Origin: Marinobacterium iners DSM 11526
GTDB taxonomy: Bacteria > Pseudomonadota > Gammaproteobacteria > Pseudomonadales > Balneatricaceae
Length of the DNA stretch: 64,000 bases
Direction: 5' to 3'
NCBI RefSeq assembly: GCF_900107855.1
Contig: NZ_FNRJ01000001.1
Span: 555,640 to 619,639 of the forward strand
The position numbers were made by a program, and so were the translations under genes. Position 1 is the stretch's first letter, and every line of letters starts with the position of its first letter. Positions 46,333 to 55,462 of the stretch are shown here, in pieces. The notes beneath the pieces are model-generated. The model searched no databases. It was given only the letters and a program-made list of their open reading frames with translations, and had not been told where the DNA came from.

Positions 46333-48113
46333 GGGTTCACCTCCCGCTTGGTGAAAGGTTGAAATGCGTAGCCTTCATCCGCAAGGCTCCAGTTGTAGAA
46401 CTCGATCAAATTCAACCGCAGCCCGTGAATCACACCACTGACAACGGCCAGTACAAAATTGAGCAGGTGCCCCAGCAGCAGGATCAACACCTCCAGCAGC
46501 AGCCCCATGCCGGGGACGGCAGCCGCAACGTCGCTGGCGAGCTGGTTGAAGGTGATGGCCAGCGAAGCGCTGGCCAGCCCAAGTGCAAATAGACGCAGAT
46601 AGCTGAGTACATCACCGAACATTTTTGACAGTCCGGTCAAGGCCATCAGGCCATCAATCAGCCGCCACATCCAGTTCTTCGCCCCCTGCCATGGACGATG
46701 GCTGGAGCAGAGCAGAATCGCCAGCACGCCCGCGGCCAGCATGGCCCATTCAATATCGACCTGCTGCCTTAGCCAGGCGCTAACACCGGCCAGAATCAGT
46801 ACAATCCAGCCCAGCGGGGCCAACATGACAGTGCTGCCTCGACTGCGCCAAGCCGTAATCAGGTTTGCCAAGACCAGGTGCCCGGCTCCCATGATCACTG
46901 ATATTTTCATCATGCTGTCGAAATCATTCATATCAAACAGCTTCAAACCCTCCAGCTGTTCAGGCGGAGCGGCACCAAAGTAGCTGCCCACCAGCGCACC
47001 CCAGGCAGCTGAAAACAGAGTGAGCGTTACCCCGAGCGCCCGCAGACGGCGACCGGTGGCACTTTCGCCCATGCGGCGCCAATAAAATCCAAGCACCGCT
47101 GCCAACAGAAGCGCATAGCCGGCATCCGAGATGATCAGGGCAAAGAAGATGGCAAACGAGAAAAAGATCACCCGCGATGGATCCCAACTGCGGTAACCCG
47201 GCATCTGGTAGAAACGGACAATATCCTCGCCGCCGGAGATGCGATCAGGGTTCTGTAACAGCGTGGGTGGCAGATCGTTTTCGGCAGGTGCTTCAACCAC
47301 CAGCGCCAGCCCCTGTCGGCGGGCAAAGCTTTCCAGTGCGTCCTGCTGCTGCGCCGGGAACCAACCCTGCAGCGCAAACACCTCTTCAGTATCCAGCGTC
47401 TGCCGACTGACCTCTTCACGCTCGGCCTCATCTTCATTGCCGGCAAGTGAACGTTGCAGCAGATACAACCAACGGGTAAATGCCTCGCGCTCGGCGTCCA
47501 GAGCTTCCAGCTCAATTTCAAGGTCTTCCAGTTGGGCATCAAGCTGCTCAAGCGGGACCGAGCCGGTGTGAGTCCGAGGTACCGGCATCTGGTTACTGCG
47601 GGGCTCTTCTCGAGAGATGACAGCCACATAGGAGTTGCGGTTGTCACGGTGCACGACAGCCCAGGGCAGCTCATTGCCTTCCAGCTCATGCATACGGTAA
47701 TTGGGCACCAGATAGAACCAGAGCAGCTGGCCATACAGGCCCTGCTCGCCGGGGAGATTAAAGCTGCCCCAGGGTTCCAGATCCTTGATACGCTTGCGCA
47801 AAAAGTCGCGCTGCTCGTTCAATTCCAGTCGTTTTTTGCGATTTTTCAGGACACCCTCAAGTACCTGTCGCAGGCTGAAATGGCGCTCCGTGGTCACTTG
47901 CTTGCGCTTCTGCGGACAACTGAGCAGATACCGAATAGCCTGCTGCAGCTGTTCGGGGTGTACACCATCGAGTAACGCCACCTCACGTTCCTGCGATTCA
48001 TGGCGCAGCGGAATAACATGCACAAGCCCCAGCGCCTGCAGCTGGTCCAGCACCTGAGCCTTGTCCTCGGTTAACCCGATCAAGGTCGCCTTTTGCAGCG
48101 TTACAATACTCAT
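46320..48113 (-). CDS. atpI (V-type): V/A-type ATPase subunit I (a-type stator)
   Basis: 597 residues. N-terminal cytoplasmic half with coiled coils (about 60-260) and a C-terminal membrane half with about seven to eight helices from residue 300 (FFSFAIFFALIISDAGYALLLAAVLG). The family region LGLASASLAITFNQLA provides the ion channel face; the essential arginine is expected on the following helices (RLNLIEFYNW). The short length resembles chlamydial AtpI. It overlaps subunit D by ATGA. Confidence 0.93.
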   Translation of the reverse strand: MSIVTLQKATLIGLTEDKAQVLDQLQALGLVHVIPLRHESQEREVALLDGVHPEQLQQAIRYLLSCPQKRKQVTTERHFSLRQVLEGVLKNRKKRLELNEQRDFLRKRIKDLEPWGSFNLPGEQGLYGQLLWFYLVPNYRMHELEGNELPWAVVHRDNRNSYVAVISREEPRSNQMPVPRTHTGSVPLEQLDAQLEDLEIELEALDAEREAFTRWLYLLQRSLAGNEDEAEREEVSRQTLDTEEVFALQGWFPAQQQDALESFARRQGLALVVEAPAENDLPPTLLQNPDRISGGEDIVRFYQMPGYRSWDPSRVIFFSFAIFFALIISDAGYALLLAAVLGFYWRRMGESATGRRLRALGVTLTLFSAAWGALVGSYFGAAPPEQLEGLKLFDMNDFDSMMKISVIMGAGHLVLANLITAWRSRGSTVMLAPLGWIVLILAGVSAWLRQQVDIEWAMLAAGVLAILLCSSHRPWQGAKNWMWRLIDGLMALTGLSKMFGDVLSYLRLFALGLASASLAITFNQLASDVAAAVPGMGLLLEVLILLLGHLLNFVLAVVSGVIHGLRLNLIEFYNWSLADEGYAFQPFTKREVNPWTT

Positions 48114-48715
48114 CGCAGTGCCACCCTGGCCCGTTTCCCCTTGGCAATCTTGGCCCGCACGACCCCGGCACGCTCGACATCCGAAAGGGCGATGCGGATA
48201 CGGCGGATATTAGACTCGGTACGGGGAATCAGGACCTTATCAAACAGGTTAAGGCGCTGTGTCGTTTTTTGCAGCGCCTCTTCAAGACGCTCAAGCCGTA
48301 CCCGCTCAACCTGCTGCAGCACTTTCAGCTCAAGCATCTGGCCCATCAAATCCACTGCACGGTCGACCCACTGCGGCATTGCCAGTCGTGAGTACTGCGC
48401 TCTGTCCAGCTCAACACGCGCCACGCGAGGCAATTCAATGCCCACCAGATTATCCAGCTGGTGCTCAACCCGTTGAATCCTGATCAGGCTGTTCAGGTCG
48501 AGCCGCGTCTGGGCCAGCATGGGAATTTGCTCAGCTACACTGGCGTTGATCTGATGCTCATCCTGCTGCAGCTGCTCCAGTACACGGCGAGACTTCATCC
48601 GCGCCGCCAATATCTGTTTGCGCTTGAGATCCAGTGCCGGAACGAACTGGCGGAAGGATTTCAACCGCTGGTTTTCATGGTTGAGCGTGCTCTTGTTGAG
48701 CGCCAGCTTTGCCAT
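48110..48715 (-). CDS. atpD (V-type): V/A-type ATPase subunit D (central rotor shaft)
   Basis: 201 residues. The opening LALNKSTLNHENQRLKSF then VPALDLKRKQILAAR is the family signature of subunit D, an antiparallel coiled coil forming the rotor inside the A3B3 hexamer. The C-terminus (RVRLERLEEALQKTTQRLN ... NIRRIRIALSD) makes the second coil. No separate subunit F gene was found. Confidence 0.94.
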   Translation of the reverse strand: MAKLALNKSTLNHENQRLKSFRQFVPALDLKRKQILAARMKSRRVLEQLQQDEHQINASVAEQIPMLAQTRLDLNSLIRIQRVEHQLDNLVGIELPRVARVELDRAQYSRLAMPQWVDRAVDLMGQMLELKVLQQVERVRLERLEEALQKTTQRLNLFDKVLIPRTESNIRRIRIALSDVERAGVVRAKIAKGKRARVALR

Positions 48716-48722
48716 AACCGAT

Positions 48723-50105
48723 TCAGCCTGCCTGCTGCTGTGGGAAATACTTGTCGATCAGCTGTTGCTTCATCAGCAGCTCTTCCGGCTTGAAGCATTC
48801 AGCCAGGGTCTGCCAGCACTGGTCCAACGCCTGCTCCAGCGGCATGGAGACACTGATGTCCATGAAGCGATCGCGGAACAAGTCACCAAATTTCAACAGC
48901 CGCTCGTCATACTCGGTCAGATCAAAGGACATCGCCTGCTTTTGCTGCGCATCACGCGCTTCGGCATAAAAGCGAACCATGGTATTCATGATCTGACCGT
49001 GATCTTCGCGGGTCACCTTGCCGATCACGTGTTGCTTCAGACGCGACAGCGAGCCGAAGGGATCGAGCACACCGTTGTGCAGATAAAACTGTCCCTCGGT
49101 GATATAGCCTGTGTTGTCAGGCACTGGATGGGTCACATCATCACCCGGCATGGTGGTCACCGACAGGATAGTCACCGAGCCTGCGCCCTTGTAGTCGCAG
49201 GCCTTCTCGTAACGACGCGCCAGCTGGGAATAGAGGTCACCGATATAACCTCGGTTGGAGGGCACGTGTTCCATGGATATGCCCACTTCTTTCAGCGCAT
49301 CGGCATAAGCGGTCATGTCGGTGAGCAACACCAGCACCCGCTTGCCCTCTTCCACGGCAAAACGCTCAGCCACCGCCAGCGCCATATCCGGTACCAGCAG
49401 GCCTTCTACGGTGGGGTCGGAGCCCAGGTGCACGAACATCACGGTGCGCGCGCTAACACCGGCCTCTTCGAAAGCGCGGCGGAAAAAGTAATAGTCATCG
49501 AAGATCAGGCCGATACCACCAAAGACCACCACATCCGCATCGGCGTTAGCACCGATCTGCGCCAGCAGGCGGTTGTATGGCTCACCGGCCACCGAGAAGA
49601 TGGGGATTTTCTGGCTTTCGACCAAGCAGTTGAACACATCGATCATCGGCACATCGGTGCGGATCATACGTGACGCCAAAATGCGCCGGGCCGGGTTGAC
49701 GGTGGGGCCATCGATTTCGATACGGGTTTCTTCGGACAGACTGGGACCGCCGTCAATGGCGCGTCCGGAACCGGAAAAGGCGCGTCCCATGATGTTCGGC
49801 GAAAAAGTCACCTGCATCGGATGACCTAGGAAACGAACCCCGGCCTTGGTGGACAAACCTTTTGTGCCGGAAAATACCTGCAGTGAGACACTGTCGCGAT
49901 CCAGCTGAATCACCTGCGCCATGTACGGAGGCTGATCGGGGTCGAGGATATTTTCGATCAACGCCAGATCTCCATAACCGATGGCGGCAACCTCGCCCTC
50001 TTCAGGCTCAGGCACGTGGACTTTGACGATATCACCCACGATCTCAAGAATGCGCGAGTAGCGAACCAACAATTGTGTCACACCGACTTCCTTCTCATTT
50101 GCCAT
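48723..50105 (-). CDS. atpB (V-type): V/A-type ATPase regulatory subunit B
   Basis: 460 residues from the ATG at 50105; a GTG codon lies directly before it. It resembles the catalytic subunit but lacks a P-loop: the corresponding stretch is IFSVAGEPYNRLLAQIG. FGGIGLIFDDYYFFRRAFEEAG and LTDMTAYADALKEV are V/A subunit B hallmarks. It is the first ATPase gene of the operon, five bases after the YqfO-like gene. Confidence 0.96.
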   Translation of the reverse strand: MANEKEVGVTQLLVRYSRILEIVGDIVKVHVPEPEEGEVAAIGYGDLALIENILDPDQPPYMAQVIQLDRDSVSLQVFSGTKGLSTKAGVRFLGHPMQVTFSPNIMGRAFSGSGRAIDGGPSLSEETRIEIDGPTVNPARRILASRMIRTDVPMIDVFNCLVESQKIPIFSVAGEPYNRLLAQIGANADADVVVFGGIGLIFDDYYFFRRAFEEAGVSARTVMFVHLGSDPTVEGLLVPDMALAVAERFAVEEGKRVLVLLTDMTAYADALKEVGISMEHVPSNRGYIGDLYSQLARRYEKACDYKGAGSVTILSVTTMPGDDVTHPVPDNTGYITEGQFYLHNGVLDPFGSLSRLKQHVIGKVTREDHGQIMNTMVRFYAEARDAQQKQAMSFDLTEYDERLLKFGDLFRDRFMDISVSMPLEQALDQCWQTLAECFKPEELLMKQQLIDKYFPQQQAG

Positions 50106-50110
50106 CACAC

Positions 50111-50422
50111 TCAGAATGCGGCCAGCGGGTAGACCTCGTAGGCGACTTCCTCATAGGGGTGCGCTTGCTTCAGGGCTGCCACAGCCGACTCTATCAGCTC
50201 ATCACTGCAGACCATTTCTACCTTCCATTCAGTTACTCGTTCCAGCTGATGCTGCCGGCCCAAGTGGGGATTGGAGCCATCAAGCGGACGAAACTGCCCC
50301 GTACCAAGAGATTGCCAACAACACTGATCATAATCGCCGATATGGCCAACGCCAACTGCAAACAAAGCCTGCTTAACCGCTTCACAGTTGGCTTCAGGGA
50401 CGAAAAAACAGAGTTTGTACAT
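50111..50422 (-). CDS. YqfO/NIF3-like insert-domain protein
   Basis: 103 residues. Stand-alone version of the CutA1/PII-like insert domain found inside larger NIF3/YqfO proteins: KLCFFVPEANCEAVKQALF at the start and YEVYPL near the end, with the conserved GHIGDYDQC and HPYEEVAYE. The latter two are typical. The role is unknown, but the fold is ligand-binding. It is tightly coupled to the V-ATPase operon as first gene and begins 118 bp after the dapB terminator, so the operon promoter should lie in that gap. Confidence 0.85.
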   Translation of the reverse strand: MYKLCFFVPEANCEAVKQALFAVGVGHIGDYDQCCWQSLGTGQFRPLDGSNPHLGRQHQLERVTEWKVEMVCSDELIESAVAALKQAHPYEEVAYEVYPLAAF

Positions 50423-50539
50423 GCTGTCTCCCTGCCAAGTGCCTTCATTGATCTACACCATAGCGCCAACTGTGCAGCCGCAGCAAGCATCGAAATCAGG
50501 ATGCCAGCTCAAGGTGACACAAACATTGCGCGCAGGCAT

Positions 50540-50564
50540 AAAAAAGCCCGCTACTGGAGCGGGC
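50540..50564 (-). terminator. Intrinsic terminator of dapB
   Basis: Stem GCCCGCT/AGCGGGC with a 5-nt loop and six T on the minus strand, 25 bp after the dapB stop. It insulates dapB from the V-ATPase operon. Confidence 0.92.
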
Positions 50565-50588
50565 AGAGGGAACAACAACGTGTTGGGT

Positions 50589-51425
<837 letters not shown>

Positions 51426-51444
51426 TTACCTGATTGTGTGATGA

Positions 51445-52584
51445 TCAGGTCATATCTTCAAAGAACTTTTTAACCGAGTCGAAGAAACCGTGTTTCTTCG
51501 GGCTGTGCTTGCTGTTGCCTTCTTCGGTGGCATCCGCAAATTCTCGCAGCAGCTCTTTCTGGCGACTGTTCAGATTAACCGGTGTTTCGACGATAACCTT
51601 CACCATCAAATCACCTACGCTGCCGCCTCGAACCGGGGTCACACCCTTGCCACGCAGGCGGAACAGCTTGCCGGTCTGGGTTTCGGTCGGGATCTTCAGT
51701 TTGACGCGGCCATCCAGTGTCGGCACATCAAGCTCACCACCCAGCGCCGCATCCACAAAGCTGATCGGCACTTCACAGTAAAGGTGCTTGCCATCACGCT
51801 GGAAAATCGCGTGTTCACGCACATGTACCTGTACATAAAGATCCCCCGCCGGACCACCATGCGAGCCAGCCTCACCTTCACCGGCCAGTCGAATGCGATC
51901 ACCTGTATCAACACCGGCCGGAATCTTGACCTGCAGCGTCTTGGTTTTTTCCACCCGGCCCTGACCGTGGCAGCTGTCGCAGGGGTCGGAAATGACCTTA
52001 CCCTCACCACGGCAGGTTGGGCAGGTCTGTTGTACAGAGAAGAAACCCTGCTGCATCCGCACCTGCCCCACGCCACCACAGGTAGAACAAGTCTTGGCAC
52101 TGGTGCCTGGCTTGGCGCCACTGCCATCACAGGTTTCGCAGCTGACATAGGTGGGGATCTGCAGCGTTTTCTCACACCCGCGTACCGCTTCTTCAAGGGT
52201 CAAATCGAGGTTGTAGCGCAAATCGGCGCCACGCTGTACGCTGGAGCGGCGGCGCCCACCACCGCTTCCACCGAAGATGTCGCCAAAAACATCACCGAAA
52301 ATATCGGAGAAGTTACCTTCAAAGCCACCACCTCCGAAGCCACCCATACCACCCTGGCCATCCACGCCCGCGTGACCGAACTGATCGTAAGCCGCTTTTT
52401 TCTGGGCATCCGACAGCACTTCGTAGGCTTCGCTGATCTCCTTGAACTTGTCTTCAGCTTCCTTGTCGCCCGGGTTGCGGTCGGGGTGGTATTTCATCGC
52501 CAGCCGACGATAGGCTTTTTTGATATCGCGATCGGAGGAGTCGCGCGATACGCCCAAAAGTTCGTAGTAATCCTGTTTTGCCAT
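51445..52584 (-). CDS. dnaJ: Chaperone protein DnaJ
   Basis: 379 residues from the ATG at 52584 ([15 protein letters not shown]). J domain with HPD (YHPDRNPGD), a Gly/Phe-rich region, then four zinc repeats: [24 protein letters not shown] and CDSCHGQG, and the substrate-binding C-terminal barrels. It stimulates the DnaK ATPase. A strong hairpin lies between dnaK and dnaJ. Confidence 0.98.
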   Translation of the reverse strand: MAKQDYYELLGVSRDSSDRDIKKAYRRLAMKYHPDRNPGDKEAEDKFKEISEAYEVLSDAQKKAAYDQFGHAGVDGQGGMGGFGGGGFEGNFSDIFGDVFGDIFGGSGGGRRRSSVQRGADLRYNLDLTLEEAVRGCEKTLQIPTYVSCETCDGSGAKPGTSAKTCSTCGGVGQVRMQQGFFSVQQTCPTCRGEGKVISDPCDSCHGQGRVEKTKTLQVKIPAGVDTGDRIRLAGEGEAGSHGGPAGDLYVQVHVREHAIFQRDGKHLYCEVPISFVDAALGGELDVPTLDGRVKLKIPTETQTGKLFRLRGKGVTPVRGGSVGDLMVKVIVETPVNLNSRQKELLREFADATEEGNSKHSPKKHGFFDSVKKFFEDMT

Positions 52585-52630
52585 GATCCGAATCTGACCC
52601 GTCAGGTTTGACTCCAAAGAGCCGGACATG

Positions 52631-52656
52631 ACAACGCGGGCAGAAGCCCGCGTTGT
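52631..52656. repeat. Intercistronic hairpin between dnaK and dnaJ
   Basis: Perfect 11-bp stem (ACAACGCGGGC and complement) with a 4-nt AGAA loop. No T-run follows on the minus strand, so it is better read as an mRNA stability or processing element adjusting the dnaK:dnaJ ratio than as a terminator. Confidence 0.7.
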
Positions 52657-52686
52657 CACACTGCAACGATCGACACTCGCGAACGC

Positions 52687-54606
52687 TTACTTCTTGTCGT
52701 CGTCTTTGACTTCTTCAAACTCGGCGTCAACGACATCGTCCGCGGCATCCTTTTCACCCGCTTCGCCACCGGCCTGTTCAGCCTGAGCCGCATCGGCGTA
52801 CATTTTCTGAGCCACCACTGACAGCGCTTCGGTCAAAGTTTCAGTCTTGCTCTCGATGGCTTCCTTGTCTGTGCCCTTGAGCGCTTCTTCCAGATCCTTG
52901 ATAGCCGATTCGATCTTCTCTTTTTCATCCGCAGTCGCTTTGTCACCGGCATCTTTCAGGGTCTTGTGTGCGGTGTGGATCATCGCATCACCCTGGTTAC
53001 GCGCGGTGGTCAGCTCCTCGAACTTCTTGTCCTCTTCGGCATGCGCTTCGGCGTCACGCACCATCTGTTCGATCTCATCATCATTCAAGCCGGAAGAGGC
53101 CTTGATTACGATGGACTGTTCCTTGCCAGTAGCCTTGTCCTTGGCGGACACGTTCAGAATACCGTTGGCATCGATATCGAAGGTCACTTCGATCTGCGGC
53201 ATGCCACGAGGTGCCGGCGGGATATCGGCCAAATCAAAACGACCAAGCGACTTGTTCTGGCTCGCCTGTTTGCGCTCGCCCTGTACCACGTGAATGGTCA
53301 CAGCCGTCTGGTTGTCGTCTGCTGTCGAGAACACCTGCGACTTTTTGGTCGGGATAGTGGTGTTCTTTTCAATCAGGGAGGTCGCAACACCACCCATGGT
53401 TTCAATACCCAGAGTCAGCGGAGTGACGTCCAGCAGCAGTACGTCTTTCACATCACCGGACAACACCGCACCCTGAATGGCAGCACCGATGGCAACCGCT
53501 TCATCCGGGTTAACGTCCTTGCGCGGCTCCTTGCCGAAGAACTCAGCCACTTTCTTCTGTACCAGCGGCATGCGGCTCTGACCGCCGACCAGGATCACCT
53601 CGTCAATCTCGGACACAGACAGGCCAGAGTCTTTTACCGCAACACGGCAAGGCTCGATGGAACGTTCGACCAGCTCTTCAACCAGTGACTCCAGCTTGGA
53701 GCGTGTCAGTTTCACGTTCAGGTGCTTCGGACCGGTCGCATCAGCCGTGATGTACGGCAGGTTAACGTCAGTCTGCTGTGCGGAAGACAATTCAACCTTC
53801 GCTTTCTCACCAGCTTCCTTCAGACGCTGCAGCGCCAGCGGGTCGTTGTGCAGGTCGATTCCGCTTTCTTTCTTGAACTCATCCGCCAGGTAGTTGATAA
53901 CCGCCAAGTCGAAATCTTCACCTCCGAGGAAGGTGTCACCGTTGGTTGCCAACACTTCAAACTGGTGCTCGCCATCCACATCGGCAATCTCGATGATGGA
54001 AATATCAAACGTACCACCACCGAGGTCGTATACGGCAACGGTCTTGTCGCCCTTGGACTTGTCCATGCCATAAGCCAGCGCAGCCGCTGTCGGCTCGTTG
54101 ATGATGCGCTTCACTTCCAGACCGGCAATTCGGCCTGCGTCTTTGGTGGCCTGGCGCTGAGAGTCATTGAAGTAGGCCGGTACGGTGATCACTGCTTCAG
54201 TGACCGGCTCGCCGAGATAGTCTTCAGCGGTCTTCTTCATCTTTTTCAGCACTTCAGCCGATACCTGCGGCGGAGCCATCTTTTTGCCTTTTACATCAAC
54301 CCAGGCATCACCGTTGTCGGCCGCGATGATTTTGTAAGGCACCATCTTGATGTCTTTCTGAACCACCTTGTCATCATAGCGGCGGCCAATCAGACGCTTG
54401 ATGGCATACAGTGTGTTGTCCGGGTTGGTAACGGACTGGCGCTTGGCCGGCTGGCCAACCAGTGTTTCGCCGTCATTGGTATAGGCGATAATGGACGGAG
54501 TGGTGCGATCACCTTCCGCGTTTTCAATCACTTTGGTCTTGTCGCCGTCAAGGATCGCCACGCAAGAGTTGGTGGTGCCCAAGTCGATACCGATAATTCT
54601 ACCCAT
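52687..54606 (-). CDS. dnaK: Chaperone protein DnaK (Hsp70)
   Basis: 639 residues. ATPase domain with [13 protein letters not shown] at the start, [13 protein letters not shown] and the Hsp70 signatures; substrate-binding domain (about 390-505, [14 protein letters not shown]); lid ending in acidic EVKDDDKK. It folds nascent and stress-denatured proteins with DnaJ and GrpE. It has its own sigma-32-type promoter inside the grpE-dnaK gap. Confidence 0.98.
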   Translation of the reverse strand: MGRIIGIDLGTTNSCVAILDGDKTKVIENAEGDRTTPSIIAYTNDGETLVGQPAKRQSVTNPDNTLYAIKRLIGRRYDDKVVQKDIKMVPYKIIAADNGDAWVDVKGKKMAPPQVSAEVLKKMKKTAEDYLGEPVTEAVITVPAYFNDSQRQATKDAGRIAGLEVKRIINEPTAAALAYGMDKSKGDKTVAVYDLGGGTFDISIIEIADVDGEHQFEVLATNGDTFLGGEDFDLAVINYLADEFKKESGIDLHNDPLALQRLKEAGEKAKVELSSAQQTDVNLPYITADATGPKHLNVKLTRSKLESLVEELVERSIEPCRVAVKDSGLSVSEIDEVILVGGQSRMPLVQKKVAEFFGKEPRKDVNPDEAVAIGAAIQGAVLSGDVKDVLLLDVTPLTLGIETMGGVATSLIEKNTTIPTKKSQVFSTADDNQTAVTIHVVQGERKQASQNKSLGRFDLADIPPAPRGMPQIEVTFDIDANGILNVSAKDKATGKEQSIVIKASSGLNDDEIEQMVRDAEAHAEEDKKFEELTTARNQGDAMIHTAHKTLKDAGDKATADEKEKIESAIKDLEEALKGTDKEAIESKTETLTEALSVVAQKMYADAAQAEQAGGEAGEKDAADDVVDAEFEEVKDDDKK

Positions 54607-54672
54607 GTCTTACTCCGATCTTTCTGTGACCCGTATTGGGTCAAAAACTGTTCAATTAGCCGTTGTGCATCT

Positions 54673-54700
54673 ATATGGGTACGGCAGCGCGTTTTTCAAC
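54673..54700 (-). promoter_or_regulatory. Sigma-32 heat-shock promoter of dnaK
   Basis: On the minus strand GTTGAAA (54694-54700) is followed by a 13-nt spacer and ACCCATAT (54673-54680), against the consensus CTTGAAA-N13-15-CCCCATnT: one mismatch in each box. The predicted start lies about 60 bp before the dnaK ATG. Confidence 0.82.
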
Positions 54701-54707
54701 TCCGGCT

Positions 54708-55298
54708 TCAGCCTTTTGCTACCATCACCATGGCAGGACGTACCAGACGGCCATTCAGCAGGTAACCCTTCTGTACCACTGTGACGACCGTGTTAGGCTC
54801 AACACCTTCTGCCGGCACCATGGACATCGCCTGGTGGTGCTCCGGATTAAATACTTCACCCTGCGGATTCAGTTGCTCCACATTGAATTTTTCCAGACTG
54901 GAGAGGAACAGCCCCAGTGTCATCTCGACACCTTCACGAATCGCCTTGACCTTCTCCTCATCGCCTTGACTGGCTTCAATTGCACGCTCAAGACTATCCA
55001 CCACCGGCAGCAACTCTGTCGCAAATTTTTCCAGACCAAACTTGTGTGCCTTTTCCACATCCTGCTCGGCACGGCGGCGAATGTTCTGAATTTCGGCCTG
55101 CGCACGCGGTTTGAGCTCAACCAGTTCCTTTTTCAAAGCGTCAACCTCAGCGCGGGATTCTTCCAGCTGCTGGATCAGGCTGACTTCCGTCTCTTCGGCA
55201 GCACCTGGCTCTACAACTTCACCTTCGGCGACCAGCACTTCAGGTTCGTTTTGAACCGGCTCGACGGCTTCATTCTGATTCTGCTGCTTTTTCGACAT
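54708..55298 (-). CDS. grpE: Nucleotide exchange factor GrpE
   Basis: 196 residues from the ATG at 55298 (MSKKQQNQ), with GGAGAG upstream. An acidic, disordered N-terminus is followed by the long dimerising coiled coil (about 55-105) and the beta-wing ending [21 protein letters not shown]. It releases ADP from DnaK and acts as a thermosensor in E. coli. Confidence 0.97.
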   Translation of the reverse strand: MSKKQQNQNEAVEPVQNEPEVLVAEGEVVEPGAAEETEVSLIQQLEESRAEVDALKKELVELKPRAQAEIQNIRRRAEQDVEKAHKFGLEKFATELLPVVDSLERAIEASQGDEEKVKAIREGVEMTLGLFLSSLEKFNVEQLNPQGEVFNPEHHQAMSMVPAEGVEPNTVVTVVQKGYLLNGRLVRPAMVMVAKG

Positions 55299-55343
55299 CA
55301 GGTCTCTCCAACTGACACTTGAGTATTGGCGTTGATGGCATCT

Positions 55344-55371
55344 ATATGGGGCTCTCTCAGATGGATTCAAC
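55344..55371 (-). promoter_or_regulatory. Sigma-32 heat-shock promoter of grpE
   Basis: On the minus strand GTTGAAT (55365-55371), a 13-nt spacer, and CCCCATAT (55344-55351), a perfect -10 match. Placed about 45 bp before the grpE ATG. Confidence 0.85.
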
Positions 55372-55421
55372 CGGCAGCAAGATTTTTTTCAGCTGGGGAT
55401 TGCAGGTATCGATCAAATGGC

Positions 55422-55443
55422 TTATACAGTAAACACTGTATAA
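55422..55443. promoter_or_regulatory. Palindrome overlapping the recN -10 box, possible operator
   Basis: Perfect inverted repeat TTATACAG-N6-CTGTATAA. Its right arm overlaps a good -10 box (TATAAAT, 55439-55445) reading toward recN. The half-site CTGTATAA equals a LexA half-site, but the two arms point outward (ACAG-N6-CTGT) instead of the usual CTGT-N8-ACAG, so the identity of the regulator is open. Confidence 0.55.
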
Positions 55444-55462
55444 ATAACCATGTGTGATTATC

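Noticed and set aside
51428..51449. Hairpin ACCTGAT/ATCAGGT between dnaJ and dapB as a terminator
   Set aside because: Short 7-bp AT-rich stem without a U-tract; dnaJ and dapB may still be co-transcribed.
51490..54765. Long plus-strand frames opposite dnaJ and dnaK
   Set aside because: Known artefact of antisense dnaK/dnaJ; the minus-strand genes are unambiguous.
55422..55460. A standard LexA box for recN
   Set aside because: No CTGT-N8-ACAG site could be found; only the outward-facing palindrome is present and is reported as such.
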